Notes: generated by a model not told the origin, from the sequence alone. 64,000 nucleotides of DNA from Acidobacteriota bacterium (GCA_021325515.1 JAJPHC010000013.1:126001-190000); one strand, 5' to 3'. Counted from the stretch's first letter, positions 21,088 through 30,117 are shown. A program made the numbers and translations.

Positions 21088-23016
21088 TCAGCTCACGCCG
21101 TTGCGCAGCTCGGTGATGTGAACCGCCTTCACGGTGGTTGACGCGGGCAGGCCGGCGTCGGTGTAGGAGAGAGCCGCGAGACCGAGTGCAGCGCGTGCGG
21201 CGTCGAGAGCGGTGCGGAGCTCGAGAACATGCACTCTGCGAATCTGAGTCTGTTGCGGTGTCACCGGCGCATCAGAGAACGAGAAATCGTTGGAAGTGCC
21301 GTTGTTGGCGAGCTTCCGCACGGCGTTGACGGCGGTGCGCAATTCCGTGATGTGGGCTGCCTTGATCGTCGTTGTGTTGGCGGCGAGCGTGGAGTCCGTG
21401 AAGAGAACCGTCGTCGCCAGATCGCGATTGCTGTCCGCCGACTCGACACCGGAGATCACCGCGCGAACCTTGTAGAGATACGCAGTGTTCGGCATCGCCG
21501 TCGAATCCGTGAACGCGTTGGTCGTCGAGCTGCCGGCGTTCGAATACGAAGATCCATTCGCGCTGCGATAGATCGTGTACGAGAGCGCGCCGGTGCTGGC
21601 CGTCCACGACAGGCCGACACTCGAAGCGGAAACAGCCGTCGCCACGAGGTTGGACGGCACGGCGGGCGCCGGATAGGCGGCTTCCACCGCACGCTGGTCC
21701 CATGGAGTGAGGACGCCATTCAGGCCGGAGATGAGGATGTGATTCATGATCGCGCTGTTCGAACAATCGTAGGCCGCGAAATCGGTGCACAACTGGCTGT
21801 TCGTCCGCGACTTGTCGGAGTGGCGGAAGCCGAGGGTGTGGCCGCTTTCATGAGTCACGACACTGATGTAGTTGCCGATCGTCAGCGTGCCGGCTCCACC
21901 CGGCAGGCAGGCTCCGACTCCCTGATTCATGCTGATGTCGGTCTCGCCGGTCTTGTAGAACGTCTCGCCGTTGAGGACGTTCGAGGCATCGACGGTTGCG
22001 ATGTGAACGCCGCCCGAGCCGAGCACGCCGCCAGTGGTGCAGCTATATGCGGCGACTCCCCGGAAGGTCATGTCCTTCTCGAAAACGACGTTGTTGACTC
22101 CATCCAGAGCGTCGAAGATCCCGTTGCTGTTCGGCGTCGCGCTGACCAGTGTGTAGTTGACGTTCGAGCTCACCTCGTTGTTCCACGAAGCGAAGGCCGC
22201 GTTGATCGCATCGGCGCCTGAATTGCTCGCGTTGATCTCCGCGTTGCCGCGATTCCAGAGAACTGCGTTGGGAAACGTCATCCAGCGCGGAGCGAGACTG
22301 TTCTCGTTGTTGCTGTCCGTGGCGAACATGTAGCTGCTGACGGCATACGAGGCGGATGCCGGATCGACGCGCCGGGCTTGCGGCTTTCCGGAATGACCAT
22401 GCGAGTGGATGATCGAATCCGGCGCCGTCACGCGGCGTCCCTGCACGGTCTCGCGAATGAACGCGATGAAGCGATCGGCGTCGCGCAACGGTTCCTCGTG
22501 GATCGATCCATCGAGATCCCAGCCGGAGATCTCGTCTCGCGTGACGATGCGATGACCGAGATCATCCGACGCGAAGTGGAACGCGCCGAGGCCGAGATCC
22601 GTCGTCGCGTACTCATCGCCTTCGATTTGCGAGAGGAACAACAGCACGCGCTCGCCGTCTCTGAAATGCGGGATTCCCGGAACGGCTTCGATGCGAGAGC
22701 CGAGGCGGCCGCCCGCTTCGCGCACGCGCACTCCGCCGATGAGTGCAGGATTTCCTTTGAGCACTTCTTCCACGGCGAAGATCGTCACGGTGTCGATGGC
22801 GCCGCCCGGCAGCTCTTCCGGATGGGAGCCCAGCGCGCTGCCGATCACGATCGCGGAGGCTCTGCCGGCCATCGTCTCGTCCCTGGGGACTACGTAGGTC
22901 GTTGCGCTGATCGGGATGGTGACGAGCGAAAGCGCGATGACTGCGAATCTGATCGATGGTTTCACGTGGACGGGGTGCCTTGAGGAGAACATGGGGCTTC
23001 GCGCCGCTGCCATCAA
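21088..23016 (-). CDS. Secreted metzincin metalloprotease with FnIII domain and C-terminal HITELR repeats
   Basis: The protein has up to 642 residues. After a signal peptide (VIALSLVTIPISA) comes a region of about 200 residues without known motif, then a matrixin-like catalytic domain with HESGHTLGFRH at 389-399 (three His and the Glu). A fibronectin type III domain follows at about 445-535. The last 104 residues (DNA 21091-21402) contain three copies of a unit with the core IKAAHITELR / IRRVHVLELR / VKAVHITELR, spaced about 48 and 39 residues. This unit is not a standard named domain to my knowledge and may anchor or stabilise the protein outside the cell. The start is uncertain: ATG at 23016, ATG at 22992 or GTG at 22965 all precede the signal peptide. 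It is convergent with the decarboxylase gene. Confidence 0.85.
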   Translation of the reverse strand: MMAAARSPMFSSRHPVHVKPSIRFAVIALSLVTIPISATTYVVPRDETMAGRASAIVIGSALGSHPEELPGGAIDTVTIFAVEEVLKGNPALIGGVRVREAGGRLGSRIEAVPGIPHFRDGERVLLFLSQIEGDEYATTDLGLGAFHFASDDLGHRIVTRDEISGWDLDGSIHEEPLRDADRFIAFIRETVQGRRVTAPDSIIHSHGHSGKPQARRVDPASASYAVSSYMFATDSNNENSLAPRWMTFPNAVLWNRGNAEINASNSGADAINAAFASWNNEVSSNVNYTLVSATPNSNGIFDALDGVNNVVFEKDMTFRGVAAYSCTTGGVLGSGGVHIATVDASNVLNGETFYKTGETDISMNQGVGACLPGGAGTLTIGNYISVVTHESGHTLGFRHSDKSRTNSQLCTDFAAYDCSNSAIMNHILISGLNGVLTPWDQRAVEAAYPAPAVPSNLVATAVSASSVGLSWTASTGALSYTIYRSANGSSYSNAGSSTTNAFTDSTAMPNTAYLYKVRAVISGVESADSNRDLATTVLFTDSTLAANTTTIKAAHITELRTAVNAVRKLANNGTSNDFSFSDAPVTPQQTQIRRVHVLELRTALDAARAALGLAALSYTDAGLPASTTVKAVHITELRNGVS

Positions 23017-23085
23017 TGACCCAGGTCACAAAAGCCGGGCGCAGTTCCGAAAAAGACGTCCGTCCGCAGGGGGCATCTCAGCGGA

Positions 23086-23091
23086 TACACT
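23086..23091 (+). promoter_or_regulatory. Candidate -10 box (TACACT) of the small membrane protein gene
   Basis: TACACT ends only 6 nt before the ATG at 23098, so the transcript would be leaderless. Confidence 0.42.
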
Positions 23092-23097
23092 GATTGG

Positions 23098-23505
23098 ATG
23101 ATGCGTGCAGTGCTCGCCTTTCTCGCAGGCTTCCTTGCCACCCTGCTGTTTCATCAGCCGGTGCTCTGGCTCTTTCATCTCATGCACGTGACGCCGCGTG
23201 CGCCGTATGCGATGAATCCCGTGCCGCCGCTCGGTGTGCCGGCGGTGATCTCACTCGCATTCTGGGGCGGCGTGTGGGGCGTGATCATGATTCCGCTGAT
23301 CGCGAAAGCGAAGGGCGCGGGATGGTGGATCGCGGCGATCGCATTCGGCGCCGTCTTTCCGACGCTCGTTGCGGGACTCGTCATCGCATCGCTGAAACAC
23401 ATGCCGATGCCGCACACGCCGGCGATGGTCGTACTGGGGCTGAGCGTGAATGGAGCGTGGGGACTGGGGACCGCCTTCTTCTACAAGCTCTTCGGCGGCA
23501 AATGA
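23098..23505 (+). CDS. Small integral membrane protein of unknown function
   Basis: The 135-residue protein has four predicted membrane helices (about 5-25, 45-70, 75-98 and 105-128). HQPVLWLFHLM and conserved-looking Gly-rich turns lie between them. It resembles a family of uncharacterised four-helix proteins in proteobacteria and acidobacteria; no catalytic motif is visible. It is divergent from the metzincin gene and ends directly in a bidirectional terminator. ATG at 23098 is followed by a second ATG at 23101, and either could be used. Confidence 0.75.
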   Translation: MMRAVLAFLAGFLATLLFHQPVLWLFHLMHVTPRAPYAMNPVPPLGVPAVISLAFWGGVWGVIMIPLIAKAKGAGWWIAAIAFGAVFPTLVAGLVIASLKHMPMPHTPAMVVLGLSVNGAWGLGTAFFYKLFGGK

Positions 23506-23506
23506 A

Positions 23507-23535
23507 AAACCCTCTCGCTCGTCGCGAGAGGGTTT
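23507..23535. terminator. Bidirectional intrinsic terminator
   Basis: AAACCCTCTCG (23507-23517) pairs with CGAGAGGGTTT (23525-23535). It has A-tracts and T-tracts on its two sides and lies between two convergent genes. Confidence 0.8.
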
Positions 23536-23556
23536 CTGAAAACAGATCTCGAGGCT

Positions 23557-25617
23557 CTACGTGCGGCGGATTGCGAACAGCGCGATCGCGCACAGGAGCG
23601 CCGTGAGAAGAACGAGCTCGCGCGCACCGAGAACCGGAATCGGCACAGCGATGATGACGGCTGCGGATCCCGGTGCGTTCGTGTTGTTCGCTGCGTTTGG
23701 ATCCGCGGTCGCTGACGAAACCGTCGCGACATTCGACTTGCTGCCGACTGCATTCGGTGCAGTCACGTTGATCGTGATCGGCGTGCTGTCCGTGCTCGCG
23801 GCCAGCGTCGGAAGCGTGCAGGTCACGGTGCCCGCGGCCTGGCCGCATGTCCATCCGCTGCCGCTTGCGCTGACGAAGGTCACTCCCGCAGGAAGTGGAT
23901 CGGTGACCGTGAGCGACGTCGCGCCGCTCGGCCCCGCATTGTGAACCGTCAGCGAGTAGCTGTACGGATATCCGGGAAGAAGCTGAGACGTCGACGCCGT
24001 CTTGATCATGCTCAGGTCGGCCTGCGCGACGACGGTCAGATTGTTCGTCGATGAGTTGTTGCCCGGTGTCGGATCCGTCGTGCTCGACGACACGGTCGCG
24101 GTATTCGACAGCGCGCCGGTAGAAACAGGCGCCGTGACGTTGATCGTGATCGGATTCGCCGGTCCGACGGCAAGCGTAGGCATCGTGCAGGTGACCGTGC
24201 CCGCGGCCTGATTGCAGGTCCAGCCGGTTCCACTCGCGCTGACGAAAGTCACGCCGGCTGGCAGCGGATCGGTGACGCTCACGCCGCTCGCTGGTGCCGG
24301 ACCGTTGTTGGTGACCGTGAGGGTGTAGCTGTACGCCGCACCGGCGTTCACGTTCGTGACGGCAGACGCCGTCTTCGAAATGCTCAGATCGGTGCCGCCG
24401 ACGAAGTTCACGATCTGACCGAGCTCCGTTGCGGAGAAGCATTGCTGCGGCTTCGCACCGAAGGCGGCGATCGCAGCGGCCTGCGTTGCAGCCGCGGCCT
24501 TGCTCCCCTGGCCCGTGGCGTAGTTCACGATTGCCTTGGTCTGACCGGGGTTCAGCGTGATCGAGTACGCCCAGTACGGATTGTCGTCGCCGTCTGCGAA
24601 ATTGGTGAAGGAAACCGGGGTCGGCGCGCCGGTCCCCTGGAACACATGGCCGATTCGCGGATCCGTGGACGTTCCCCCGGAGTAGTTCTGGAAGGTGGTG
24701 GCCCACAGGTCGCCGGTGGTGACGACGGCATCGCCGCTCGAGGAACTGACGATCACCGTATTGGAGTCGGAACCGAGGTTGTTCGACGTGACCATCGTGA
24801 ACGTGATCGGAGCGCCGGTCGTGTTCGTGAAGAAATTCGTCCAGCGGATGTATTGGTCATTCGTCGGGACGTAGACCTTGCGATAGACGCTCAGGCCGCC
24901 GATGGTCTGTGCGGGATAGACATACTGCCGGTTGGTGCACTCGGGAACGGCGGGAACGCTGGCGTCGACGGTCGCCGCTCCGTTCTTCTCGTACATCGTG
25001 TAGTTCGCGTTTCCGGTTGAACAGGGACCTGTCGCGTTTGTCAGGCTGACGCACAACCCCTGATAGCCGTCGAACATGTCGTTGAGCGTCGACATCGTGG
25101 TGCCGCCTGCGCTCGTACTCGCTACGACCGGTCCGGTAAATGACGCTTCCGAAGCAGCGCCCGATGCCGAAGAGCTCGTGGAGAACGTAATGTTCGTGTT
25201 GATGAAGTACTGCAGCCCGCCGGAGTCGATGAGTTGCACGGAGCCGGTCGCATCGGCGCGTGCCGTGAGCGACGAACTGCCGTATCTCGAGAACTTTCCC
25301 TTGTGCGCGCGCTTCGCATCGCGCTTGGCCTTGTTGGCGTCGCGGATGGCCTGCTTCTGCGCGGGCGTCAGCGGCGTCGCGTGATCGAGGCCGACGCGCA
25401 TCTTCGGACCGCCGCTCTTTTTGGCATCGCGCTTCGCCTTGTTCGCATCGCGAATCGCCTGCTTCTGCGCGGGGGTTAGAGGTGTGGCCTTCTCCGATGC
25501 GGCCTGGCCGGAATCGGAAATGATCCGCAGCGCGGATTGCCGGTCGGTCAATGAGACGTCGCCGAATACAGGAATCGCCAGAAGGGAAACCAAAGCCAGA
25601 GCTGCACTGCGCTCCAT
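23557..25617 (-). CDS. Secreted DUF11-domain surface protein with C-terminal sorting-like tail
   Basis: The 686-residue protein has a signal peptide (ALALVSLLAIPVFG). Two copies of TPLTPAQKQAIRDANKAKRD form a charged repeat at about residues 40-95. A unique region of about 300 residues follows, then two DUF11 beta-sandwich domains (about 425-530 and 540-650), each with VTDPLPAGVTFVSASG and WTC-AAGTVTC. The C-terminus VPIPVLGARELVLLTAL plus a hydrophobic helix and the final RRT resembles an IPTL-CTERM type signal: Ile-Pro motif, membrane helix, basic end. Such tails are processed by exosortase-like or archaeosortase-like enzymes. It is probably an adhesin or envelope protein. No sortase gene is in the window. 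Confidence 0.85.
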   Translation of the reverse strand: MERSAALALVSLLAIPVFGDVSLTDRQSALRIISDSGQAASEKATPLTPAQKQAIRDANKAKRDAKKSGGPKMRVGLDHATPLTPAQKQAIRDANKAKRDAKRAHKGKFSRYGSSSLTARADATGSVQLIDSGGLQYFINTNITFSTSSSASGAASEASFTGPVVASTSAGGTTMSTLNDMFDGYQGLCVSLTNATGPCSTGNANYTMYEKNGAATVDASVPAVPECTNRQYVYPAQTIGGLSVYRKVYVPTNDQYIRWTNFFTNTTGAPITFTMVTSNNLGSDSNTVIVSSSSGDAVVTTGDLWATTFQNYSGGTSTDPRIGHVFQGTGAPTPVSFTNFADGDDNPYWAYSITLNPGQTKAIVNYATGQGSKAAAATQAAAIAAFGAKPQQCFSATELGQIVNFVGGTDLSISKTASAVTNVNAGAAYSYTLTVTNNGPAPASGVSVTDPLPAGVTFVSASGTGWTCNQAAGTVTCTMPTLAVGPANPITINVTAPVSTGALSNTATVSSSTTDPTPGNNSSTNNLTVVAQADLSMIKTASTSQLLPGYPYSYSLTVHNAGPSGATSLTVTDPLPAGVTFVSASGSGWTCGQAAGTVTCTLPTLAASTDSTPITINVTAPNAVGSKSNVATVSSATADPNAANNTNAPGSAAVIIAVPIPVLGARELVLLTALLCAIALFAIRRT

Positions 25618-25664
25618 GTGTTACTCCCGTCTCTCGAGTGTGATTGGAATGGGGCGACCGCGGC

Positions 25665-25670
25665 TATGAT
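25665..25670 (+). promoter_or_regulatory. Candidate -10 box (TATGAT) of the sulfatase-TPR gene
   Basis: TATGAT ends 9 nt before GTG 25680. TTGGAA (25644-25649) stands 15 bp upstream as a possible -35. Confidence 0.42.
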
Positions 25671-25679
25671 GGACCAGCC

Positions 25680-27842
25680 GTGCGATCGTTGCAACTTTGC
25701 CGCTTTTTCATGATAGCCGCAGGAATTGCATTACTACCTTTTTCCTGTGGACGCACTCATCGCCGCCCCAACGTCCTGGTGATCACCATCGACACGCTGC
25801 GCGCCGATCATCTCGGGTGCTACGGATTTCACCTCGCGCGCACGCCGGCGATCGACAAGCTCGCAGCCGGCGGTGTTCGCTGCGCGGACGCGGTTGCCGC
25901 TGCTCCGATCACGATGCCCGCGCACTCGTCGATCTTCACCGGTCTGTTCCCCGTGGCGCATGGTGTGCGCGACAACGGTGCGTATGCTCTCGGCGACGGT
26001 ACGGTCACTCTTGCCGAGCGTCTGCGGGATGCCGGGTACACCACGCACGCCTTCATTTCCGCGCTGGTGCTCAATCGCCGCTACCACCTCGATCAGGGAT
26101 TCGAGACGTATGACGACGATCTCTGGGCCGAGGAAGATCCGCGACTCTTCATGATCCGGGAGCGTCGCGCGCCGAAGACGGCAGCGCGATTTCTGCAGTG
26201 GCTCGATGGCTGGAATCGCGAGCGCTCCAAACCATTTTTCACCTGGGTCCACTTCTTCGATCCGCACCAGCCCTATCGTCCCGATCCCGCGGATGCTGTG
26301 CTGTCGCCATCGTCCTACGATGCGGAGATCGCAGGTGTCGATCACCAGATCGAGAAGATCATCGATACGCTGCGCCGCGACGGGATCCTCGACGACACGA
26401 TCGTCGTCCTCACTGCTGATCATGGCGAGAGCCTCGGCGAGCATGGCGAGAAGACGCACGCCATCTTTCTCTATGACGCCACCGTTCGCGTGCCGCTGAT
26501 CATCCGGTATCCAAAGCAATTCGAGCCTCGCGTTTACGAGGGGCCGGTGCGGTCCGTCGACATTACTCCGACGCTTCTCGACATCCTCGGCATCGAGCCG
26601 CGCGAAGCGCTCGATGGGCGAAGTCTGCTGGCTGCGCTGCGCGGCAAGGAACCGCCGCCGCCCCTGCCGCAGTATTCGGAATCGCTGCTCGCGGAAGTTG
26701 GCTTCGGAATGGCGCCGCTCTATTCGCTGCGAAGCGGCGGGTTCAAGTACGTTCGTGCGCCGAGGCCCGAGCTCTACGATCTCACCAGGGATCCTCACGA
26801 GCTCACGAACATCATCGCGCAACAACCGCGCGTCGCGCTGCGGCTGAGCAACGAGCTCACGAGCCTGATGCAGCGAAGCAGTGCGCATGCTGTGAAGACC
26901 GCGGCGAATCCGCTCTCGCGCGAGACCGAGGAGTCGCTGCAGGCCCTCGGATATCTCGCGCCGCATGGCGAGCGCACCTCGATGCAGGGCATCGATCCGA
27001 AAGACGGGCTTCCGATTCACAACATGCTCGAGGATGCGCGGCATTTTGCGCAGCAGGGCCGCTGGGTAGAAGCGCAGAAACTGGCGGAGAAGGTCCTGAC
27101 GCTCACTCCTCGCAACGTCTCCGCGATCAACGTACTCGGTCTGCTGGGAATCAAGACCGGCGATCGTGAGGAAGCGATTCGGCGCTACAGGCAATCGCTC
27201 GAGATCGATCCGGCTCAGTTCCGCGTACACGCGATCCTCGGGTCGCTCGCGATGTCGGATGGCAACCTCGCCGATGCGGAGAACGAGTATCACGCAGCGC
27301 TCACCCTCAATCCGAACTTCGCCGAAGTCATGGCGAATCTCGGATTTCTCGAGTCGTTCCGCGGACATCGGCGGGAGGCGGAGGAGTGGTATCGGAAGGG
27401 AATCGCTGCCGATCCCTCGTTCCCGCGCGTCTATCGCCGTCTTGCGGATCTCTATTACGAGAGAAACGACTATCTCCACGCGTATGAGAACTACGCGAAG
27501 GCGTCACGGATGCTGCCGACGGATGTGCGTTCCATCGTGCAGCAGGGGAATTGTGCGCGGCGGCTTGGCCGCATGCAGGAAGCGGAAGCGCTCTTCCGGC
27601 GCGCGGAATCGCTCAGGCCCGACGGCTGGATTCCGGCATACAACCGGGCATGCCTGCTCGCCGTGACGGGAAAGCCGCAGGAGGCGCTCGATGTGCTGAA
27701 CGCGCTCGCGTGGCGCCGCGATCTGCCCGAACGGCTCGTCGATCGCGACGCCGATCTCGCATCCGTTCGCGCGCTCCCGGGATTCCCCGAGCTTCAGCGC
27801 AAGCTCGAACCCGAGCAAGACGCCGAGGAACCCCCCGCTTAA
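25680..27842 (+). CDS. Sulfatase-like hydrolase/transferase with TPR domain (lipoprotein-like N-terminus)
   Basis: The protein has about 720 residues. An N-terminal signal with the lipobox-like LLPFSCG is followed by an alkaline-phosphatase-superfamily domain (to about residue 400). Metal ligands are visible as ITIDTLRADH and LTADHGESLGEH. The nucleophile position, normally formylglycine Cys/Ser in CxPSR, reads T-M-P-A-H. A Thr nucleophile is what phosphoglycerol transferases (LtaS-like) use, so this is probably a phosphoryl or phosphonate transferase or hydrolase, not a formylglycine sulfatase. The C-terminal half has about six TPR units. The start may be GTG 25680 or ATG 25710; the frame opens at 25644. 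The stop lies in the arm of the 42-bp inverted repeat. Confidence 0.85.
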   Translation: MRSLQLCRFFMIAAGIALLPFSCGRTHRRPNVLVITIDTLRADHLGCYGFHLARTPAIDKLAAGGVRCADAVAAAPITMPAHSSIFTGLFPVAHGVRDNGAYALGDGTVTLAERLRDAGYTTHAFISALVLNRRYHLDQGFETYDDDLWAEEDPRLFMIRERRAPKTAARFLQWLDGWNRERSKPFFTWVHFFDPHQPYRPDPADAVLSPSSYDAEIAGVDHQIEKIIDTLRRDGILDDTIVVLTADHGESLGEHGEKTHAIFLYDATVRVPLIIRYPKQFEPRVYEGPVRSVDITPTLLDILGIEPREALDGRSLLAALRGKEPPPPLPQYSESLLAEVGFGMAPLYSLRSGGFKYVRAPRPELYDLTRDPHELTNIIAQQPRVALRLSNELTSLMQRSSAHAVKTAANPLSRETEESLQALGYLAPHGERTSMQGIDPKDGLPIHNMLEDARHFAQQGRWVEAQKLAEKVLTLTPRNVSAINVLGLLGIKTGDREEAIRRYRQSLEIDPAQFRVHAILGSLAMSDGNLADAENEYHAALTLNPNFAEVMANLGFLESFRGHRREAEEWYRKGIAADPSFPRVYRRLADLYYERNDYLHAYENYAKASRMLPTDVRSIVQQGNCARRLGRMQEAEALFRRAESLRPDGWIPAYNRACLLAVTGKPQEALDVLNALAWRRDLPERLVDRDADLASVRALPGFPELQRKLEPEQDAEEPPA

Positions 27843-27943
27843 GTTGGTTTTCGGGGGTCACACCTGGAAAATCAACTTAACTGGCAGGAGTCAGGCGAGA
27901 GTTAAGTTGATTTTCCAGGTGTGACCCCCGAAAACCAACTTAA
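27839..27943. repeat. Perfect 42-bp inverted repeat between convergent genes
   Basis: The arm 27839-27880 and the arm 27902-27943 are exact reverse complements over 42 bp with a 21-nt loop. Each arm is itself a partial palindrome, beginning TTAAGTTGGTTTTC and ending GAAAATCAACTTAA. The TTAA ends supply the stop codons of both flanking genes (sulfatase TAA at 27840-27842, purA TAA at 27942-27940). The inner GGGGGTCACACC is similar in style to REP or MITE elements that move with Y1 transposases; this is a resemblance only. Confidence 0.95.
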
Positions 27944-29229
27944 CGGAGGATGGTTTCTTCGCGGCGTGGGCCGGTGGAGATGATGGACGCCTTGGTTTCG
28001 GTCTGCTCTTCAATGAACTGGACGTAGTCCTTTGCCTGCGGAGGCAGATCGTCGTACGACGTGATGCCGGCGGTCGAGGTCTTCCATCCTTTGAACGTCC
28101 GGTACTCCGGCTCGTAGTCGTGATGCGCGACGGCGAACGCGGGGAACGTGTTCCACGTCGCTCCACGAACCTTGTATCCGACGCACACCGGAATCTCGTC
28201 CAGTTCGTCCAGCACGTCGAGCTTCGTGATCGCGATCTCGTCGACTCCGTTGAGCATCGCGCACGTGCGCAGCACCGCGAGGTCTAACCATCCGGTGCGC
28301 CGCGGCCGCCCGGTCACGGTGCCGAACTCGTTGCCCCGCCTCCGGAGATGCTCGCCCATCTCGTTCTCGAGCTCCGTCGGGAACGCGCCGGCGCCGACCC
28401 GCGTCGTGTATGCCTTCACCACGCCGATCACTTTGTGGATGTGCTTCGGCGCGACGCCGAGGCCGGTGCAGATCCCGCCCACGACCGTGTTCGAGGAGGT
28501 GACGAATGGATACGTGCCGTGGTCGATGTCGAGCATCGTTCCCTGGGCTCCTTCGAACATCACGCTCCTGCCGGCGCGGATCTGCTCGTTGATGAGCAGC
28601 GTCCCGCTGGTGATGCGATCCGCGAGCTGCTGTCCGAAGGCGACGTACATCTCGAAGAGCTGCTTCGGGTCGAACGTCTCTTTCTTATAGACGCTGCCCA
28701 GCACCGCATTGCGCTCGGCGCACGTGAACTCGATCTTCGCCCGCAGCACCTCCGCATCGAGCAGGTCTGCGACGCGGATGCCGTAACGTCCCACCTTCGA
28801 CTCGTACGCCGGCCCGATGCCGCGTCCGGTCGTGCCGATCTTTGCGGTGCCTGCGGCCTCCTCGCGCGCGATGTCCAGCGCCTTGTGATACGGGAGGATG
28901 ACGTGCGCCGAGTCGCTGATCTTCAGATTGCTTTCGATCGTGACGCCGAGCGCGCGCAGCTTCTCGATCTCTTCGAGCAGCGCGGCCGGATCGATGACCA
29001 TGCCGTAGCCCAGCAGGCAGAGCTTGTTCGCGTGAAGGATGCCCGAGGGGATGAGCCGCAGCGCGAAATGCTTGTCCCCGAATTTGACCGTGTGACCGGC
29101 GTTATGACCGCCCTGATAGCGGGCAACGACATCGAAGGATTCGCAGAGAAGATCGACGATCTTCCCCTTTCCTTCGTCTCCCCATTGCGTCCCGAGGACG
29201 GCGACGTTCTGACCCATAGCGGGGCGCAT
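27940..29229 (-). CDS. purA: Adenylosuccinate synthetase
   Basis: The 429-residue enzyme joins IMP and aspartate with GTP to give adenylosuccinate, the first committed step to AMP. The family signature GTQWGDEGKGKIVDLL lies at the N-terminus with the catalytic Asp and the adjacent His in GHNAGHT. QGTMLDIDHGTYPFVTSSN and the GTP-binding TKLDVLD follow. The start may be ATG 29229 (GGTGG just upstream) or ATG 29217. It is a single gene. Its stop codon falls within the 42-bp inverted repeat. Confidence 0.97.
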   Translation of the reverse strand: MRPAMGQNVAVLGTQWGDEGKGKIVDLLCESFDVVARYQGGHNAGHTVKFGDKHFALRLIPSGILHANKLCLLGYGMVIDPAALLEEIEKLRALGVTIESNLKISDSAHVILPYHKALDIAREEAAGTAKIGTTGRGIGPAYESKVGRYGIRVADLLDAEVLRAKIEFTCAERNAVLGSVYKKETFDPKQLFEMYVAFGQQLADRITSGTLLINEQIRAGRSVMFEGAQGTMLDIDHGTYPFVTSSNTVVGGICTGLGVAPKHIHKVIGVVKAYTTRVGAGAFPTELENEMGEHLRRRGNEFGTVTGRPRRTGWLDLAVLRTCAMLNGVDEIAITKLDVLDELDEIPVCVGYKVRGATWNTFPAFAVAHHDYEPEYRTFKGWKTSTAGITSYDDLPPQAKDYVQFIEEQTETKASIISTGPRREETILR

Positions 29230-29280
29230 GCTACCACCCGTCAGGCGGCAGCAACAGGCACCAGGCGACAGTGGCCGTGA

Positions 29281-30060
29281 CTACTTCATCGACACCGGCA
29301 TATAGGACAGATCGGGGCGATAGAACGAGTCCTTGCGCTCGAGACGCCGCGTCACCGACAACGCCCGTGCCTGCAGCGCGCGCAGCGCGTCTCCGAGGGT
29401 CGCGGTGTTCTTCTGATCCGCCATCGCGAAATCGGCGGGGCTCTTCGCCGTGACCACCGCGACGAGCAGCGGCAGATCCGTCCCGCTCATCGCCATGTAG
29501 ATCGTGAAGCCGTCGGGGATGTTCTTCGACTTGAAGAGCGCGATGTAGTCCCTGCAGATCTGCTCCGCTTCCTGTTCGGTGCCCGGCTTGAGGTAGTAGT
29601 ACTCGAGCCGGCCGAACGTCGCCTCATCCGGCTTCAGGCGCGGATTGTCCGGCACGTAGGAGAGATCGTCGCGGCGCGCGGCGACGACATCGCTGTACGA
29701 CACCATCGACGCGCTGCCGCGCTTCGTCAGATCGGCGAATCGATCCTTTCCGATGACGTCGGCCAGCCCCATCCAGTCTTTGTATGCCGTTTCGATCTGT
29801 CCCCAGTTCGCGATCGGCGTGAGATAGAGGTAATGAAGATCGGCCGTCATGTACGTGTTGACGACGAACGATGGCGAGGTGACCTTCTTCTCCGCAAACG
29901 CCTTGATCAGATCCTTCGTCACACCTTCGTACTGCTGGATCGCTCCCGGGACGGCGATCTCCTCATGAATCATGAAGAGCTGCGGCTTCGGGGCGTCAGC
30001 AGCGAGCGCTGCCATGGGGAGCAGCAGAGCGAGCGCAACCATCGAGAGTCGTTTCATCAC
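29281..30060 (-). CDS. Secreted protein of unknown function
   Basis: The 259-residue protein has a clear signal peptide (ALALLLPMAALA, cut before ADAPK). The mature part may hold two ferredoxin-like (dimeric alpha-beta barrel) halves: FMIHEEIAVPGAIQQYE and GRLEYYYLKPGTEQEAEQ start similar beta-alpha units. NIPSNAP-like or monooxygenase-like proteins share such a fold. This is only a resemblance, and no catalytic residues can be assigned. It is divergent from cysteine dioxygenase. ATG at 30057 is an equally good start. Confidence 0.7.
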   Translation of the reverse strand: MMKRLSMVALALLLPMAALAADAPKPQLFMIHEEIAVPGAIQQYEGVTKDLIKAFAEKKVTSPSFVVNTYMTADLHYLYLTPIANWGQIETAYKDWMGLADVIGKDRFADLTKRGSASMVSYSDVVAARRDDLSYVPDNPRLKPDEATFGRLEYYYLKPGTEQEAEQICRDYIALFKSKNIPDGFTIYMAMSGTDLPLLVAVVTAKSPADFAMADQKNTATLGDALRALQARALSVTRRLERKDSFYRPDLSYMPVSMK

Positions 30061-30089
30061 GTACTCCTTTCGCTTTGTTCAGACCGCGA

Positions 30090-30095
30090 TATAGT
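30090..30095 (+). promoter_or_regulatory. Candidate -10 box (TATAGT) of the cysteine dioxygenase gene
   Basis: TATAGT lies 22 nt before the ATG at 30118, and GAGGAAA (30106-30112) serves as ribosome-binding site. Confidence 0.4.
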
Positions 30096-30117
30096 TGATC
30101 GGATCGAGGAAACTACG

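Noticed and set aside
27839-27943. Intrinsic terminator only
   Set aside because: The arms are far longer than needed and no T-run follows, so a plain terminator does not explain it, although it may stop transcription.
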